This document shows positions 1-9,178 of a stretch of DNA of 64,000 nt, piece after piece. The translations under genes and the position numbers were made by a program. Below the pieces are notes generated by a model that saw nothing but the letters and a program-made list of their open reading frames with translations, was not told the origin of the DNA and ran no database searches. Each line of letters opens with the position of its first letter. Position 1 is the first letter of the stretch. Location of the stretch: NCBI RefSeq assembly GCF_000969835.1, contig NZ_KQ033912.1:62001-126000 (forward strand), in the 5' to 3' direction. The stretch comes from Parabacteroides goldsteinii DSM 19448 = WAL 12034 (GTDB lineage: Bacteria > Bacteroidota > Bacteroidia > Bacteroidales > Tannerellaceae).

Positions 1-612
1 GCCGTCTTCACGCTCCTGTTCTGGAACGGGGTACTCGGAAGGCTGGAAGGTTGTTTCTTTTTAGCGGGCATCATTATTTATACGGTTTTCAGCCTGTACT
101 ATTCACGCAAACATGAAAAGAAAGTGGAAGAACAGATCGGGGAGTTGGAGAAACAACCTGAACCCTGGTATAAAGATGTCCTGTATATCGTGGGCGGCCT
201 GGTGATCCTGATCTTCGCCTCCAACCTGCTGGTCAACAATGCCGTATCCATCGCCCAGGAACTGGGTGTCAGCGAAGCGGTCATCGGACTGACTATCGTT
301 GCCGCCGGAACAAGCCTGCCGGAACTGGCCACCTCGGTCGTGTCGGCCCTCAAAAAGAATCCCGATATTGCGATCGGAAATATTGTCGGTTCCAACCTGT
401 TCAATATCCTGGCTATAGCGGGAACCAGTTCTGTGGTAAGTCCGATCGCTGCCAAAAACGTCAATTACGTCGACCTGCTGGTTATGCTGGGATTAACCCT
501 GCTCCTGCTTCCACTGGTGAAAAGCGGACAAAAGATTTCACGTGCCGAAGGGTGGGCGCTTATACTTGTGTATTTATGCTACCTGGCATGGCTGCTCAGA
601 GATCTGATCTAA
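1..612 (+). CDS. Sodium/calcium exchanger family protein (C-terminal part)
   Basis: The reading frame is open from the first base of the window, so the start lies upstream; about 203 residues of the C-terminal half are present. The family (CaCA, YrbG-like) exchanges cations such as Ca2+ for Na+ or H+ across the inner membrane. The visible part opens with a transmembrane segment and a charged loop rich in Lys and Glu. The alpha-2 repeat follows, with the family signature GLTIVAAGTSLPELATSV and GNIVGSNLFNILAIAG, which carries the ion-binding polar residues, and then further hydrophobic helices. Family assignment is firm from the signature; ion specificity cannot be read from the sequence. Confidence 0.9.
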   Translation, partial: AVFTLLFWNGVLGRLEGCFFLAGIIIYTVFSLYYSRKHEKKVEEQIGELEKQPEPWYKDVLYIVGGLVILIFASNLLVNNAVSIAQELGVSEAVIGLTIVAAGTSLPELATSVVSALKKNPDIAIGNIVGSNLFNILAIAGTSSVVSPIAAKNVNYVDLLVMLGLTLLLLPLVKSGQKISRAEGWALILVYLCYLAWLLRDLI

Positions 613-618
613 TCGTGT

Positions 619-653
619 AAAAGCAGGGCTTTTTTGAAGGTCTTGCTTTTTTT
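619..653 (+). terminator. Possible intrinsic terminator after the exchanger gene
   Basis: AAAAGCA at 619-625 pairs with TGCTTTT at 644-650, followed by more T. The inner part is imperfect and the element overlaps the promoter of the next gene, so this is tentative. Confidence 0.4.
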
Positions 654-662
654 ATACCTTTG
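633..662 (+). promoter_or_regulatory. Bacteroidota-type promoter for the 693 operon
   Basis: TTTG at 633-636 and TACCTTTG at 655-662 match the Bacteroides -33 (TTTG) and -7 (TAnnTTTG) consensus with an 18-base spacer. It lies 30 bases upstream of the start codon at 693. Confidence 0.65.
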
Positions 663-692
663 TGGCTTCCATACATATTTTAAACGATCAGA

Positions 693-1394
693 ATGAGAAA
701 GTTTTTTACCCTAGCAGTCCTATTACTTGCCGTTTTCTGTGGGAAAGCGCAAAACGTTCAGTTACATTATGATTTCGGAGGCGCCTTGTACGACAAGGAC
801 CTGGACGGGCGTCCGGCACTGACCTCCACTGTGGAAATGTTCAAACCGGATAAATGGGGAAGCACCTATTTTTTCGTGGATATGGACTACAAGAGCAGCG
901 GGGTCGCTTCGGCTTACTGGGAGATTGCCCGCGAACTGAGTTTCTGGCAACCGCCTTTTTCCATCCACGTAGAGTATAACGGCGGACTGATGAAGGGAGC
1001 CTCCTACAACAATGCTTACCTGGGCGGTGCCACCTATACCTATAACAGCAAAGATTTCAGCAGGGGAATCACTTTCACCGCCATGTACAAATATATCCAG
1101 AAGCATAAAACACCCAATAATTTCCAGCTGACAACCACCTGGTATCTTCATTTTGCCAAGAACGGCTTGTGTACTTTCAGTGGCTTTGCCGACTGGTGGC
1201 GGGAAAAGAACGACCACGGGAACTTTATTTTCCTCTCCGAACCGCAGATATGGGTAAACCTGAACAAGATAAAAGGCGTAGACGAGAAATTTAAACTGAG
1301 TGTGGGCAGTGAAGTGGAGTTAAGCCATAACTTCGGAGGACGGAACGGCTTCTATACTATTCCGACACTTGCTGTAAAATGGACATTCGATTAA
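693..1394 (+). CDS. DUF5020-like (Tsx-like) outer-membrane protein
   Basis: The 233-residue protein has a signal peptide ending near residue 19 (CGKAQ) and then alternating, aromatic-rich segments typical of a small outer-membrane beta-barrel, ending in Phe-Asp. The pattern resembles the Bacteroidota DUF5020 family, which I recall as related to the nucleoside channel Tsx; that relation is from memory, not tested. The stop codon is 10 bases before the start of a purine/uracil-type permease, so the pair is very likely one operon. A nucleoside or nucleobase channel feeding the permease is the natural inference. It could also be a barrel of other specificity. Confidence 0.65.
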   Translation: MRKFFTLAVLLLAVFCGKAQNVQLHYDFGGALYDKDLDGRPALTSTVEMFKPDKWGSTYFFVDMDYKSSGVASAYWEIARELSFWQPPFSIHVEYNGGLMKGASYNNAYLGGATYTYNSKDFSRGITFTAMYKYIQKHKTPNNFQLTTTWYLHFAKNGLCTFSGFADWWREKNDHGNFIFLSEPQIWVNLNKIKGVDEKFKLSVGSEVELSHNFGGRNGFYTIPTLAVKWTFD

Positions 1395-1404
1395 ATAAAC
1401 CGGC

Positions 1405-2700
1405 ATGATACAAAAACTTTTAGGGTTTGATAAACAAACCATGAGAATCCGTACGGAAGTTATCGCAGGTATAACCACATTCCTGACAATGAGTTATATC
1501 CTGGCTGTGAACCCATCCATCCTGGGAACTACCGGTATGGACAAAGGAGCAGTTTTTACGGCCACGGCTCTGGCTTCCGCAATTGCCACCCTGCTCCTCG
1601 CCTTTATGGCCAAACTGCCGTTCGCACAGGCACCTAGCATGGCGCTGAACGCATTTTTTGCTTTCACGCTGGTACAGGGCATGGGATATTCCTGGCAGAC
1701 GGCGATGACGGCGATGTTTGTCGAAGGGGTGATATTCATCCTTATTACTTTTCTGAATATCCGGGAGATCATACTTAACAGCATTCCCATGAACCTGCGG
1801 TATGCCATATCGGCTGGGATCGGCATGTTCATTGCATTCATAGGGTTGAAGAATGCGGGGATCATTGAATCCAACCCTGTCACCTATGTGATGTTCGGGG
1901 CCTTTACGCCGTCTTCGGTCCTGGCGATGGTCGGGATATTGTTAAGCGGCATACTGATTGTCAAAAAGGTGAAAGGCGCATTGTTCTACAGTATCCTGAT
2001 CTGTACCCTGATCGGCATCCCGCTGGGGGTGACGGAAATACCGGAAGGATTTCTTCCTGTCTCCATGCCCCACTCGATGGAACCGACATTCTGTAAGTTC
2101 GATTTTTCCGAGTTCTTTACACTGGATATGGCAGTAGTGATCTTTACCTTATTGTTTATGAATATATTCGATACGGTAGGGACATTGGTCGGCCTGGCTT
2201 CGAAGACCGGGATCATGGGAGAAGACGGGCATATCCCGCATGTGAAAGAGGCGATGATGTCCGACGCGATAGGTACTACGATCGGGGCGATGATGGGAAG
2301 TTCCACCATAACGACGTATGTGGAGAGTGCCTCGGGTATTGCGGAAGGAGGACGTTCGGGTTTCACTTCACTGATAACCGGACTGCTGTTTATCCTGGCT
2401 TTGTTTTTTGCGCCGTTGTTCCTGCTGATTCCCAGTGCAGCCACAAGCGGGGCGCTGGTGCTTGTCGGCGTGTTTATGATGGATTCGATCTCCAAAATCG
2501 ACATGGAGGATATGTCGGAAGCACTACCGGCTTTTATCACCATCATTATGATGATCCTCACCTACTCCATTGCCGACGGGATGGTGTTGGGACTGCTCTG
2601 CTATGTATTGGTAAAGCTGTTCTGCGGCAAGCACAAGGATATCAGCATCACCATGTATATACTGGCAGCCTTGTTTATACTGAAGTTCATCTTTGCGTAA
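1405..2700 (+). CDS. NCS2-family purine permease (AzgA/PbuG-like)
   Basis: A 431-residue inner-membrane protein with about 12 hydrophobic segments. The family imports adenine, guanine or hypoxanthine by proton symport. It shows the AzgA-branch features: an N-terminal ITTFLTMSYILAVNP block, QAPSMALNAFFAF around residue 75, NIFDTVGTLVGLASK near residue 255, and SSTITTYVESASGI near residue 300. Length is normal for the family. It is translated 10 bases after the Tsx-like barrel gene and ends at a strong hairpin, so the two form a short operon. The exact base transported is not readable from sequence. Confidence 0.88.
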   Translation: MIQKLLGFDKQTMRIRTEVIAGITTFLTMSYILAVNPSILGTTGMDKGAVFTATALASAIATLLLAFMAKLPFAQAPSMALNAFFAFTLVQGMGYSWQTAMTAMFVEGVIFILITFLNIREIILNSIPMNLRYAISAGIGMFIAFIGLKNAGIIESNPVTYVMFGAFTPSSVLAMVGILLSGILIVKKVKGALFYSILICTLIGIPLGVTEIPEGFLPVSMPHSMEPTFCKFDFSEFFTLDMAVVIFTLLFMNIFDTVGTLVGLASKTGIMGEDGHIPHVKEAMMSDAIGTTIGAMMGSSTITTYVESASGIAEGGRSGFTSLITGLLFILALFFAPLFLLIPSAATSGALVLVGVFMMDSISKIDMEDMSEALPAFITIIMMILTYSIADGMVLGLLCYVLVKLFCGKHKDISITMYILAALFILKFIFA

Positions 2701-2722
2701 AAGCGATATTCAGAGATATAAA

Positions 2723-2761
2723 AAGGAGGTGTAGCAAAAGCCTGTTTTGCTACACCTCCTT
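2723..2761. terminator. Bidirectional terminator hairpin
   Basis: A perfect 17-bp stem (2723-2739 with 2745-2761) around a 5-base loop, between the convergent permease gene and the M13 peptidase gene. Its A-rich left and T-rich right flanks suit termination on both strands. Confidence 0.8.
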
Positions 2762-2781
2762 CACATTATATATTCTATGTA

Positions 2782-4824
2782 TTACCAGATAACTACCCGT
2801 TCGGCAGGCAGCATGTACATCGGGTCGCCTTCTTTAATATCGAATGCCGAATAGAAGGTGTCGATATTACGCAAAGCGGCATTTACACGCCATTTACCCA
2901 ATGAGTGCGGGTCGATCTTTGTCAGCAACAGGATTTCTTCAGGACGGATATTTTGTCCCCACAAGGTTGCATATCCCAGGTAGAAACGTTGTTCGTTTGT
3001 GAATCCGTCGATCGGAGCCGGAGTTTTACCTTTCAGGGAATTCAGGTAAGCCAGGTGAGAAACCAGCAAACCGCCCTGGTCAGCGATGTTTTCTCCCAAT
3101 GTATAACGTCCGTTCGCATGAACACTGTCTGCAACGATAATATTGTCGTACTGCTGAACCAGACGGTCGGCACGTTCCGTAAAGAGGGCTGCATCTTCGG
3201 GAGTCCACCAGTCGGCCAGGTTACCGTTTTTATCGTAATTACGTCCCTGGTCGTCGAACCCGTGTGTCATTTCATGACCGATCACCACACCGATAGCACC
3301 ATAGTTAACGGCATCGTCAGCTTCCGGGTTAAAGAAAGGAGGCTGAAGGATAGCTGCCGGGAAGCAGATTTCGTTTGTTGTCGGGTTGTAGTAGGCATTT
3401 ACAGTCTGCGGTGTCATTCCCCAGCGGGCTTTGTCGACCGGTTTACCTGCTTGTTCCAGCTGGTACTCCATATCGAAGATATTCGAACGGCACACATTTG
3501 CCCAGTAAGAATCATCCTTGATCTCCAAAGCGCTGTAGTCACGCCATTTATCAGGGTAACCGATCTTTACGATAAAAGCAGACAGTTTTTCCTGCGCTTT
3601 CGCTTTTGTCTCATCGCTCATCCATTCCAGACCTGCGATACGTTCCGACAATGCTTTCTGCAGGTTTCCTACCAGCTCAAGCATCTTTTCCTTGGAAGAA
3701 GCCGGAAAGTATTTAGCCACATACATTTGGCCGACAGCTTCGCCCAAGGCACTGTTCACTGTAGACAGCGAACGTTTCCAACGCGGTTTCTGTTCCAGCT
3801 TTCCGGACATCACTTTTCCGTAAAAGTCAAATTCGGCTGCCACAAAATCATCACTCAGGTAAGGAGCAGCCGCATTCAAGAGGTTAAAAGCCAAGTAGTA
3901 TTTCTGTTCGTCGATAGAAACATTTTTCATGAATTCGCCCAACGCTTCATAGAACGGAAGTTGTTTGGCATCGAGATATTCAATTTCCATCAAGCCCATG
4001 CTTTCAAAATAAACATCCCAGTCGAGCGGGTTGTTGTTTGCCTTGAACTCCTGCAACTTGATCTTATTATAGTTCTTCTGGCTGTCGCGCAGGTCTTCAC
4101 GACTGAAAGAACTTTTGGCGATGCCTGTTTCTATTTTCATTACGGCATTGACAGCAGCTTCGGCCTGCTCAGGAGAAGCACCGGTCAATGTGAACAACTG
4201 GTTGATGAATTGTTTATACGCATCGCGCATTTTTACGGAGGCATCGTCTTCCACCAGATAATAATCGCGGTCACCCATACCGAGACCTGCCTGATACAGC
4301 TGTACGATATTCATAGAACTGTTCTTCTCATCGGCATCGACGAACAAAGCGAAGAAAGGAGCCATTCCTTCTTTATGCAAGGTTGCCACCATTTTGGCAA
4401 CATCCGCTTTCGTTCCCAGACGGTTAATTGCATCCAATTGTTCCTTGACGGGAGCCAACCCTTCCGTATTCAGTTTTACACTATCCAATCCCATTTCATA
4501 GAGCATGCTGATCTTCTGAGCAACGCTTCCGGCTTCCTGGGGTTTGGAATCCAGCTCTGTGATAAGCGTACGCAATTGTTCCTGATTATTCTCAATCAAC
4601 TGATCGAATGTGCCGAAGCGGGAATATTCCGGCTTCAGAGGATTGTTCTTTATCCAGCCTCCGCAAGCGTACTGATAGAAATCTGTACCGGGAGCCACTG
4701 TCGTGTCCAGATTTGCCAGGTTGATGGCATCATTTTTTGCAGTTTCCTTCACAGGTGACTGACTGCATCCCGACATTGTTATCATACCGACAGCAACCAA
4801 CGGAATCATCATTAACTTTTTCAT
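2782..4824 (-). CDS. M13-family zinc metallopeptidase, lipoprotein (PepO/neprilysin-like)
   Basis: The 680-residue product starts with a lipoprotein signal peptide (MSGC, Cys20), so it should be anchored in the periplasm or outer membrane. Residues 45-430 form the M13 N-terminal domain and the rest the catalytic domain. The zinc motif HEMTH is at residues 517-521, preceded by NAYYNPTTNEICFPA and followed by the ENIADQGG motif that supplies the third zinc ligand. The C-terminus ends in Trp, as is usual for the family. M13 enzymes cut oligopeptides up to a few kDa. It stands alone, convergent with the permease gene and with its own promoter at 4855-4862. Confidence 0.93.
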   Translation of the reverse strand: MKKLMMIPLVAVGMITMSGCSQSPVKETAKNDAINLANLDTTVAPGTDFYQYACGGWIKNNPLKPEYSRFGTFDQLIENNQEQLRTLITELDSKPQEAGSVAQKISMLYEMGLDSVKLNTEGLAPVKEQLDAINRLGTKADVAKMVATLHKEGMAPFFALFVDADEKNSSMNIVQLYQAGLGMGDRDYYLVEDDASVKMRDAYKQFINQLFTLTGASPEQAEAAVNAVMKIETGIAKSSFSREDLRDSQKNYNKIKLQEFKANNNPLDWDVYFESMGLMEIEYLDAKQLPFYEALGEFMKNVSIDEQKYYLAFNLLNAAAPYLSDDFVAAEFDFYGKVMSGKLEQKPRWKRSLSTVNSALGEAVGQMYVAKYFPASSKEKMLELVGNLQKALSERIAGLEWMSDETKAKAQEKLSAFIVKIGYPDKWRDYSALEIKDDSYWANVCRSNIFDMEYQLEQAGKPVDKARWGMTPQTVNAYYNPTTNEICFPAAILQPPFFNPEADDAVNYGAIGVVIGHEMTHGFDDQGRNYDKNGNLADWWTPEDAALFTERADRLVQQYDNIIVADSVHANGRYTLGENIADQGGLLVSHLAYLNSLKGKTPAPIDGFTNEQRFYLGYATLWGQNIRPEEILLLTKIDPHSLGKWRVNAALRNIDTFYSAFDIKEGDPMYMLPAERVVIW

Positions 4825-4854
4825 TTTTGTTCAACGTTTACTTGAATTATGCCG

Positions 4855-4862
4855 CAAAGGTA
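4855..4862 (-). promoter_or_regulatory. -7 element for the M13 peptidase gene
   Basis: Read on the minus strand this is TACCTTTG, an exact TAnnTTTG match, 31 bases upstream of the start codon. No clear -33 TTTG is seen. Confidence 0.55.
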
Positions 4863-4980
4863 CATAAATTCAGTAAAATAGAACCGATTTTAATTCAATA
4901 TGACCGATTATTATACCTGTATTTTCTTTTCTTTTATCTACTTTTACCATCGGAAAATATTTATAAACTTAATTTTTATC

Positions 4981-7320
4981 ATGAATCACTTTATGAAGAC
5001 CGTATCACTCCTGATGGTCATGTTGATTTGCGTACTGAGCGGATGTAAAAATCAGTCCGGCAGCAACGGCACTTTTGAAATCGGTGACAAAACATTTCTG
5101 CTAAACGGCAAGCCTTTCATTATAAAGGCCGCCGAAATCCATTACACCCGAATCCCCGTAGAATATTGGGAACATCGTATCCAGATGTGCAAAGCGTTGG
5201 GCATGAATACGATTTGCATCTATGCGTTTTGGAATATCCATGAACAGAAACCGGGCGAGTTCGATTTCAGCGGACAAAACGACATTGCTGCATTCTGCCG
5301 TCTGGCTCAGAAAAACGGTATGTATATCATGCTCCGTCCCGGCCCGTACGTTTGTTCCGAATGGGAAATGGGAGGCCTGCCTTGGTGGTTATTGAAAAAA
5401 GAAGATATACAGCTGCGTACAAACGACCCGTATTTCATAGAACGTACACGTATCTATATGAATGAGATCGGCAAACAACTGGCCGACAGGCAGATTACAC
5501 GGGGCGGTAATATTATTATGGTACAGGTTGAAAACGAATATGGTTCTTATGCGACCGATAAGTCGTATATTGCCAAAAACCGGGATATCCTGCGCGAAGC
5601 CGGGTTTACCGACGTTCCCCTGTTCCAGTGCGACTGGAGTTCCAACTTCCTGAACAATGCACTCGACGATCTGGTATGGACCGTTAATTTCGGTACCGGA
5701 GCCAATATCGACGAACAATTCAAAAAGCTGAAAGAAGTACGTCCGAACACCCCGCTAATGTGTAGCGAGTTCTGGAGCGGCTGGTTCGACCATTGGGGAC
5801 GGAAACATGAAACACGTGATGCGGAAACAATGATTGCCGGACTCAGGGACATGCTGGACCGCAATATTTCTTTCTCCCTCTATATGACCCACGGAGGTAC
5901 GACCTTCGGACATTGGGGAGGCGCAAACAGTCCGGCCTATTCAGCCATGTGCAGTTCATACGATTACGATGCCCCGATCAGCGAAGCAGGTTGGGCAACA
6001 CCCAAATATCACAAACTACGCGAATTCATGGCAAACTATATGGCTCCGGGTGAAGTACAACCCGAAATTCCCGACGCATTCCCGGTGATCGAGATACCCG
6101 AGTTTGAACTGAAAGAGACGGCTCTGTTATTCGAGAACCTGCCGGAACCTAAAACCAGCCGCGACATCAAACCGATGGAGCAGTTCGACCAAGGCTGGGG
6201 CAGCATCTTGTATCGTACCACCTTGCCGGCAGTCAAAGCAGGTACCACCTTATTAATAGACGAAGTGCATGATTGGGCACAGGTTTTCATCGACGGTAAA
6301 CTGATTGGCCGCCTGGACCGCCGCCGCGGAGAATTCACGATTAAATTACCGGCTACAGCTGCCGGCGCCCGACTGGATATCCTGATCGAAGCAATGGGAC
6401 GTGTAAATTTCGACAAGGCGATACACGACCGGAAAGGTATCACGAACAAAGTGGCACTGATCACCGAATCCTCATCCGACGAACTGAAGGACTGGCAGGT
6501 ATATAATCTCCCTGTAGACTATTCATTTGTAAAAGATAAGAAATATACACCGGGTAAAAAGGTTGAAGCGCCTGCTTATTACCGTGCTACTTTCAATCTC
6601 GAAACTCCCGGCGATGTATTCCTGGATATGCAGACCTGGGGAAAAGGTATGGTATGGGTAAACGGAAAAGCCATGGGACGTTTCTGGGAAATCGGCCCTC
6701 AGCAAACATTATTTATGCCGGGTTGCTGGCTTAAAAAGGGAGAAAACGAAATTATCGTTCTCGACCTGAAAGGACCGGAAAAAGCATCTGTCAAAGGCCT
6801 GAAAACACCGATACTCGACATGTTGCGTCCGGAAGCACCGCTTACCAACCGCAAAGAAGGGCAAAACCTGAACCTGAAAAACGAAAAGCCTGTGGGACAA
6901 GGTTCTTTAAAGGCAGGAAACGGTTGGCAGGAGGTAAAATTCGATGCTCCTGTACAGGCCAGTCATTTCTGTCTGGAAGCTCTCAACGCCCAGGATGGAA
7001 AAGACAACGCTGCCATCGCCGAGTTTTATCTGCTGGATGAGAACGGCAAACCGCTCAGCCGCCAGCATTGGAAGATCGCTTATGCAGACAGCGAAGAAAC
7101 TTACGGAGGTAATTTTACCGCCGATAAAATATTCGACTTGCAGGAATCCACTTACTGGAGTACGGCCAGAGGAGCCAAATACCCGCATCAGGTAGTCATT
7201 GATTTGCGCGAAAATGTAACAGTCTCCGGCTTCCGTTACCTGCCGCGTGCCGAAGAGGGCTATCCCGGAATGATCAAAGACTATAAAGCATATGCAAAAA
7301 TGACTCCGTTCAGTTATTGA
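4981..7320 (+). CDS. Glycoside hydrolase family 35 beta-galactosidase, lipoprotein
   Basis: A 779-residue exo-beta-galactosidase of GH35. I chose the ATG at 4981 (another is at 4993) because it gives a good lipoprotein signal peptide ending in LSGC; an upstream in-frame ATG at 4900 would add a poor N-terminus. The TIM barrel covers about residues 30-350. Catalytic residues by family pattern are the acid/base Glu186 in VQVENEYGS and the nucleophile Glu263 in CSEFWSGW. Beta-sandwich domains follow, and a discoidin-like C-terminal domain (near residues 640-770) may bind sugar. Substrate would be terminal beta-linked galactose on glycans. No SusC/D lies next to it. Its stop codon sits inside a terminator hairpin. 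Confidence 0.92.
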   Translation: MNHFMKTVSLLMVMLICVLSGCKNQSGSNGTFEIGDKTFLLNGKPFIIKAAEIHYTRIPVEYWEHRIQMCKALGMNTICIYAFWNIHEQKPGEFDFSGQNDIAAFCRLAQKNGMYIMLRPGPYVCSEWEMGGLPWWLLKKEDIQLRTNDPYFIERTRIYMNEIGKQLADRQITRGGNIIMVQVENEYGSYATDKSYIAKNRDILREAGFTDVPLFQCDWSSNFLNNALDDLVWTVNFGTGANIDEQFKKLKEVRPNTPLMCSEFWSGWFDHWGRKHETRDAETMIAGLRDMLDRNISFSLYMTHGGTTFGHWGGANSPAYSAMCSSYDYDAPISEAGWATPKYHKLREFMANYMAPGEVQPEIPDAFPVIEIPEFELKETALLFENLPEPKTSRDIKPMEQFDQGWGSILYRTTLPAVKAGTTLLIDEVHDWAQVFIDGKLIGRLDRRRGEFTIKLPATAAGARLDILIEAMGRVNFDKAIHDRKGITNKVALITESSSDELKDWQVYNLPVDYSFVKDKKYTPGKKVEAPAYYRATFNLETPGDVFLDMQTWGKGMVWVNGKAMGRFWEIGPQQTLFMPGCWLKKGENEIIVLDLKGPEKASVKGLKTPILDMLRPEAPLTNRKEGQNLNLKNEKPVGQGSLKAGNGWQEVKFDAPVQASHFCLEALNAQDGKDNAAIAEFYLLDENGKPLSRQHWKIAYADSEETYGGNFTADKIFDLQESTYWSTARGAKYPHQVVIDLRENVTVSGFRYLPRAEEGYPGMIKDYKAYAKMTPFSY

Positions 7321-7331
7321 ACGGGGTCATT
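7299..7331. terminator. Terminator hairpin overlapping the GH35 stop codon
   Basis: A 14-bp stem with one G-T pair (7299-7312 with 7318-7331) spans the stop codon at 7318-7320. It serves the convergent GH35 and AI-2E-family genes. Confidence 0.65.
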
Positions 7332-7336
7332 CCCCT

Positions 7337-8341
7337 TTATTTATCCAAATACTCTTTTTTGAACATCGAAAAGCAAAGTATAAAGACAGAGATCAGGAGC
7401 GGACCGAATATAATTCCCATAAAACCAAACAGGGACAAACCGATTATTACTCCGAAAATCGTGATCAGCGGATGGGTATCCGCCATTTTTTTCTGTAAGA
7501 TAAAACGAATCAGGTTATCCACGTTAGTGATAACGATCAGTGCATAGGCTGTCAAAGCCAGCGCATTTACCCAATCGCCGGTCAAAGCCATGTAAACGGC
7601 AAGAGGCAGCCACACCAAAGCAGTTCCCACAACTGGAATAATAGTCGCAAAACAGGTCAGAAAACCGAATAAAAACGGGCTAGGCGCATTAAACACCCAA
7701 TATCCGATCATCGCGATAACACCCTGGATGATTGCCAGCAGAGGGATACCGATCGCATTGGAGGTAACGATCATATTGATCTCTTTCAGTACTTCGCGTT
7801 TATTTTCTTTGCTGAAGGGCAGGATTTCATAAATGTATGTTTCCATCTTACTCCCTCCGATCAGCATAAAATAAAGGATAAGAACCAGAACTGCCACATT
7901 CACTGCAAAACCGCTGATACCTCCCATCAGGGCCTGTCCGATCTTAGGCAGGACAGAGACAATAGATGAGATATTATCTTTTTCCAATACATCAAAGCCG
8001 GTCTTCTCCCTGACCAGGTCAGCGATATGCTCAAAAGAACTGATCAGTTCGGATGGGTTCAGGTTTATATTCTGAAGTTTATTAACGAACAACCAGACAG
8101 CCAGAGACAATGGTATCAGAAAACACAAGATGGTTTCAAGTAATAGCAATATGGCAACCAGGCTACGGTTCCAATGTCTCTTCTCTGTCAGGTACTGCAG
8201 TTGCTTTCGCAATAATATATAAATGGTACATGCACCGAGTATTCCTCCCAGAAACGGAGTAAATTCGATAAAAAGTATGATTCCCATTACCAGAATGATA
8301 GTGATCAGGGAATATTTCCAGTACGACTCTTTCAAGCTCAT
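7337..8341 (-). CDS. AI-2E family transporter (YdiK/PerM-like membrane protein)
   Basis: A 334-residue inner-membrane protein with about seven to eight hydrophobic helices. The usual family layout is visible: paired N-terminal helices, a soluble stretch around residues 90-150, and a C-terminal membrane core with the motif GVIIGLSLFGFMGIIFGP. The PurR-regulated permease/AI-2E exporter family (UPF0118) includes TqsA and several Na+/H+ antiporters, so the name does not fix the substrate. It is monocistronic and convergent with the GH35 gene. Upstream lies a long non-coding region. Confidence 0.85.
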   Translation of the reverse strand: MSLKESYWKYSLITIILVMGIILFIEFTPFLGGILGACTIYILLRKQLQYLTEKRHWNRSLVAILLLLETILCFLIPLSLAVWLFVNKLQNINLNPSELISSFEHIADLVREKTGFDVLEKDNISSIVSVLPKIGQALMGGISGFAVNVAVLVLILYFMLIGGSKMETYIYEILPFSKENKREVLKEINMIVTSNAIGIPLLAIIQGVIAMIGYWVFNAPSPFLFGFLTCFATIIPVVGTALVWLPLAVYMALTGDWVNALALTAYALIVITNVDNLIRFILQKKMADTHPLITIFGVIIGLSLFGFMGIIFGPLLISVFILCFSMFKKEYLDK

Positions 8342-8783
8342 ATTTGTTTATAATATAACATTCAACATCCTGTTTACAGTCATGACCTCCGGTCATTTGT
8401 ATATAAAACAAATTATCTGCCACAGTTGTTAAGATTATCATATCAAAATATCAAAATGATAATTTAAGTACTTAATTACCCGGATATAACGCCCCAGGAT
8501 CTTACAAGGAGATTTTTATGCAATTCTCCGGACATTCGATTTTACCATATTGACCCAAGAAAAGAAGAAAAAAGGTCAATTTTAAATAATACACCTATAT
8601 ATTGTAACTATTTATTCCCAGATCTCCGATTTTACAAGACTTATTAAAAACCATTTCATCCAACCACCAGAGGCCTTCTGTAGAAAAAACATGCCTAAAA
8701 ACATAAGATTTGGAACTAAAAGATGAGCAACCCTATCAAGGAGAAAGCATATTTAACATATTTTTTTACTGCAATAAACTTAA

Positions 8784-8823
8784 ATCTCATTTAAAACGAA
8801 TTTTTTTTCGTTTTAAATGAGAT
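8784..8823. repeat. 17-bp perfect inverted repeat with T-rich loop
   Basis: Arms 8784-8800 and 8807-8823 are perfect reverse complements around six T. The element is not next to a gene end on either side, so an ordinary terminator role is not obvious unless a small RNA is made here. Confidence 0.75.
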
Positions 8824-8837
8824 GAATTTTTGTTTAA

Positions 8838-8854
8838 ACCAAATTGAATTTGGT
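8838..8854. repeat. Short perfect palindrome, operator-like
   Basis: ACCAAATT-G-AATTTGGT, 8-bp arms around one base, 15 bases after the longer hairpin. This size suits a dimeric regulator site, but no regulator gene is adjacent. Confidence 0.45.
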
Positions 8855-9143
8855 AAGAAATTCGAGAACAAAAAAGGTAATTGTTAAATAATGTATTAAA
8901 CACATCTCTAAAACACCTATCCAGAGCAATATATACGTAAGCTGTTTTGAGTATTTCAAATCCATTTAATACAAATACACAGGATTAAGCATCTATTTGC
9001 CAAAAGTTTTTTTTAGCAGTACGCTCCGTTTTCGAATATAATCAAGTTCAATTATAACTACAGACACAAATTCTAAGTCCTTTCTTAGTCAACTTTTCCA
9101 CGTACAGTCCGGAACCCTCCAATTCATTATTTAAACGGTTGAC

Positions 9144-9151
9144 TATATTTG
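9144..9151 (+). promoter_or_regulatory. -7 element for the NVEALA gene
   Basis: TATATTTG matches TAnnTTTG exactly and lies 27 bases upstream of the start codon at 9179. Confidence 0.6.
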
Positions 9152-9178
9152 CATCGTTGAACAACAAAACGATCAGTC

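Larger units (their letters stand above)
8342..9178. other. 837-bp AT-rich non-coding region
   Basis: No convincing gene is seen in any frame. The stretch is strongly AT-rich and holds a long perfect hairpin (8784-8823), a 17-bp palindrome (8838-8854) and, at its right edge, the promoter of the NVEALA gene. It could be a decayed gene region or a regulatory region. Confidence 0.6.

Noticed and set aside
2905..4758. Long plus-strand frame (617 codons) opposite the M13 peptidase gene
   Set aside because: It is the antisense shadow of a gene with clear motifs and a promoter; its translation shows no recognisable domain.
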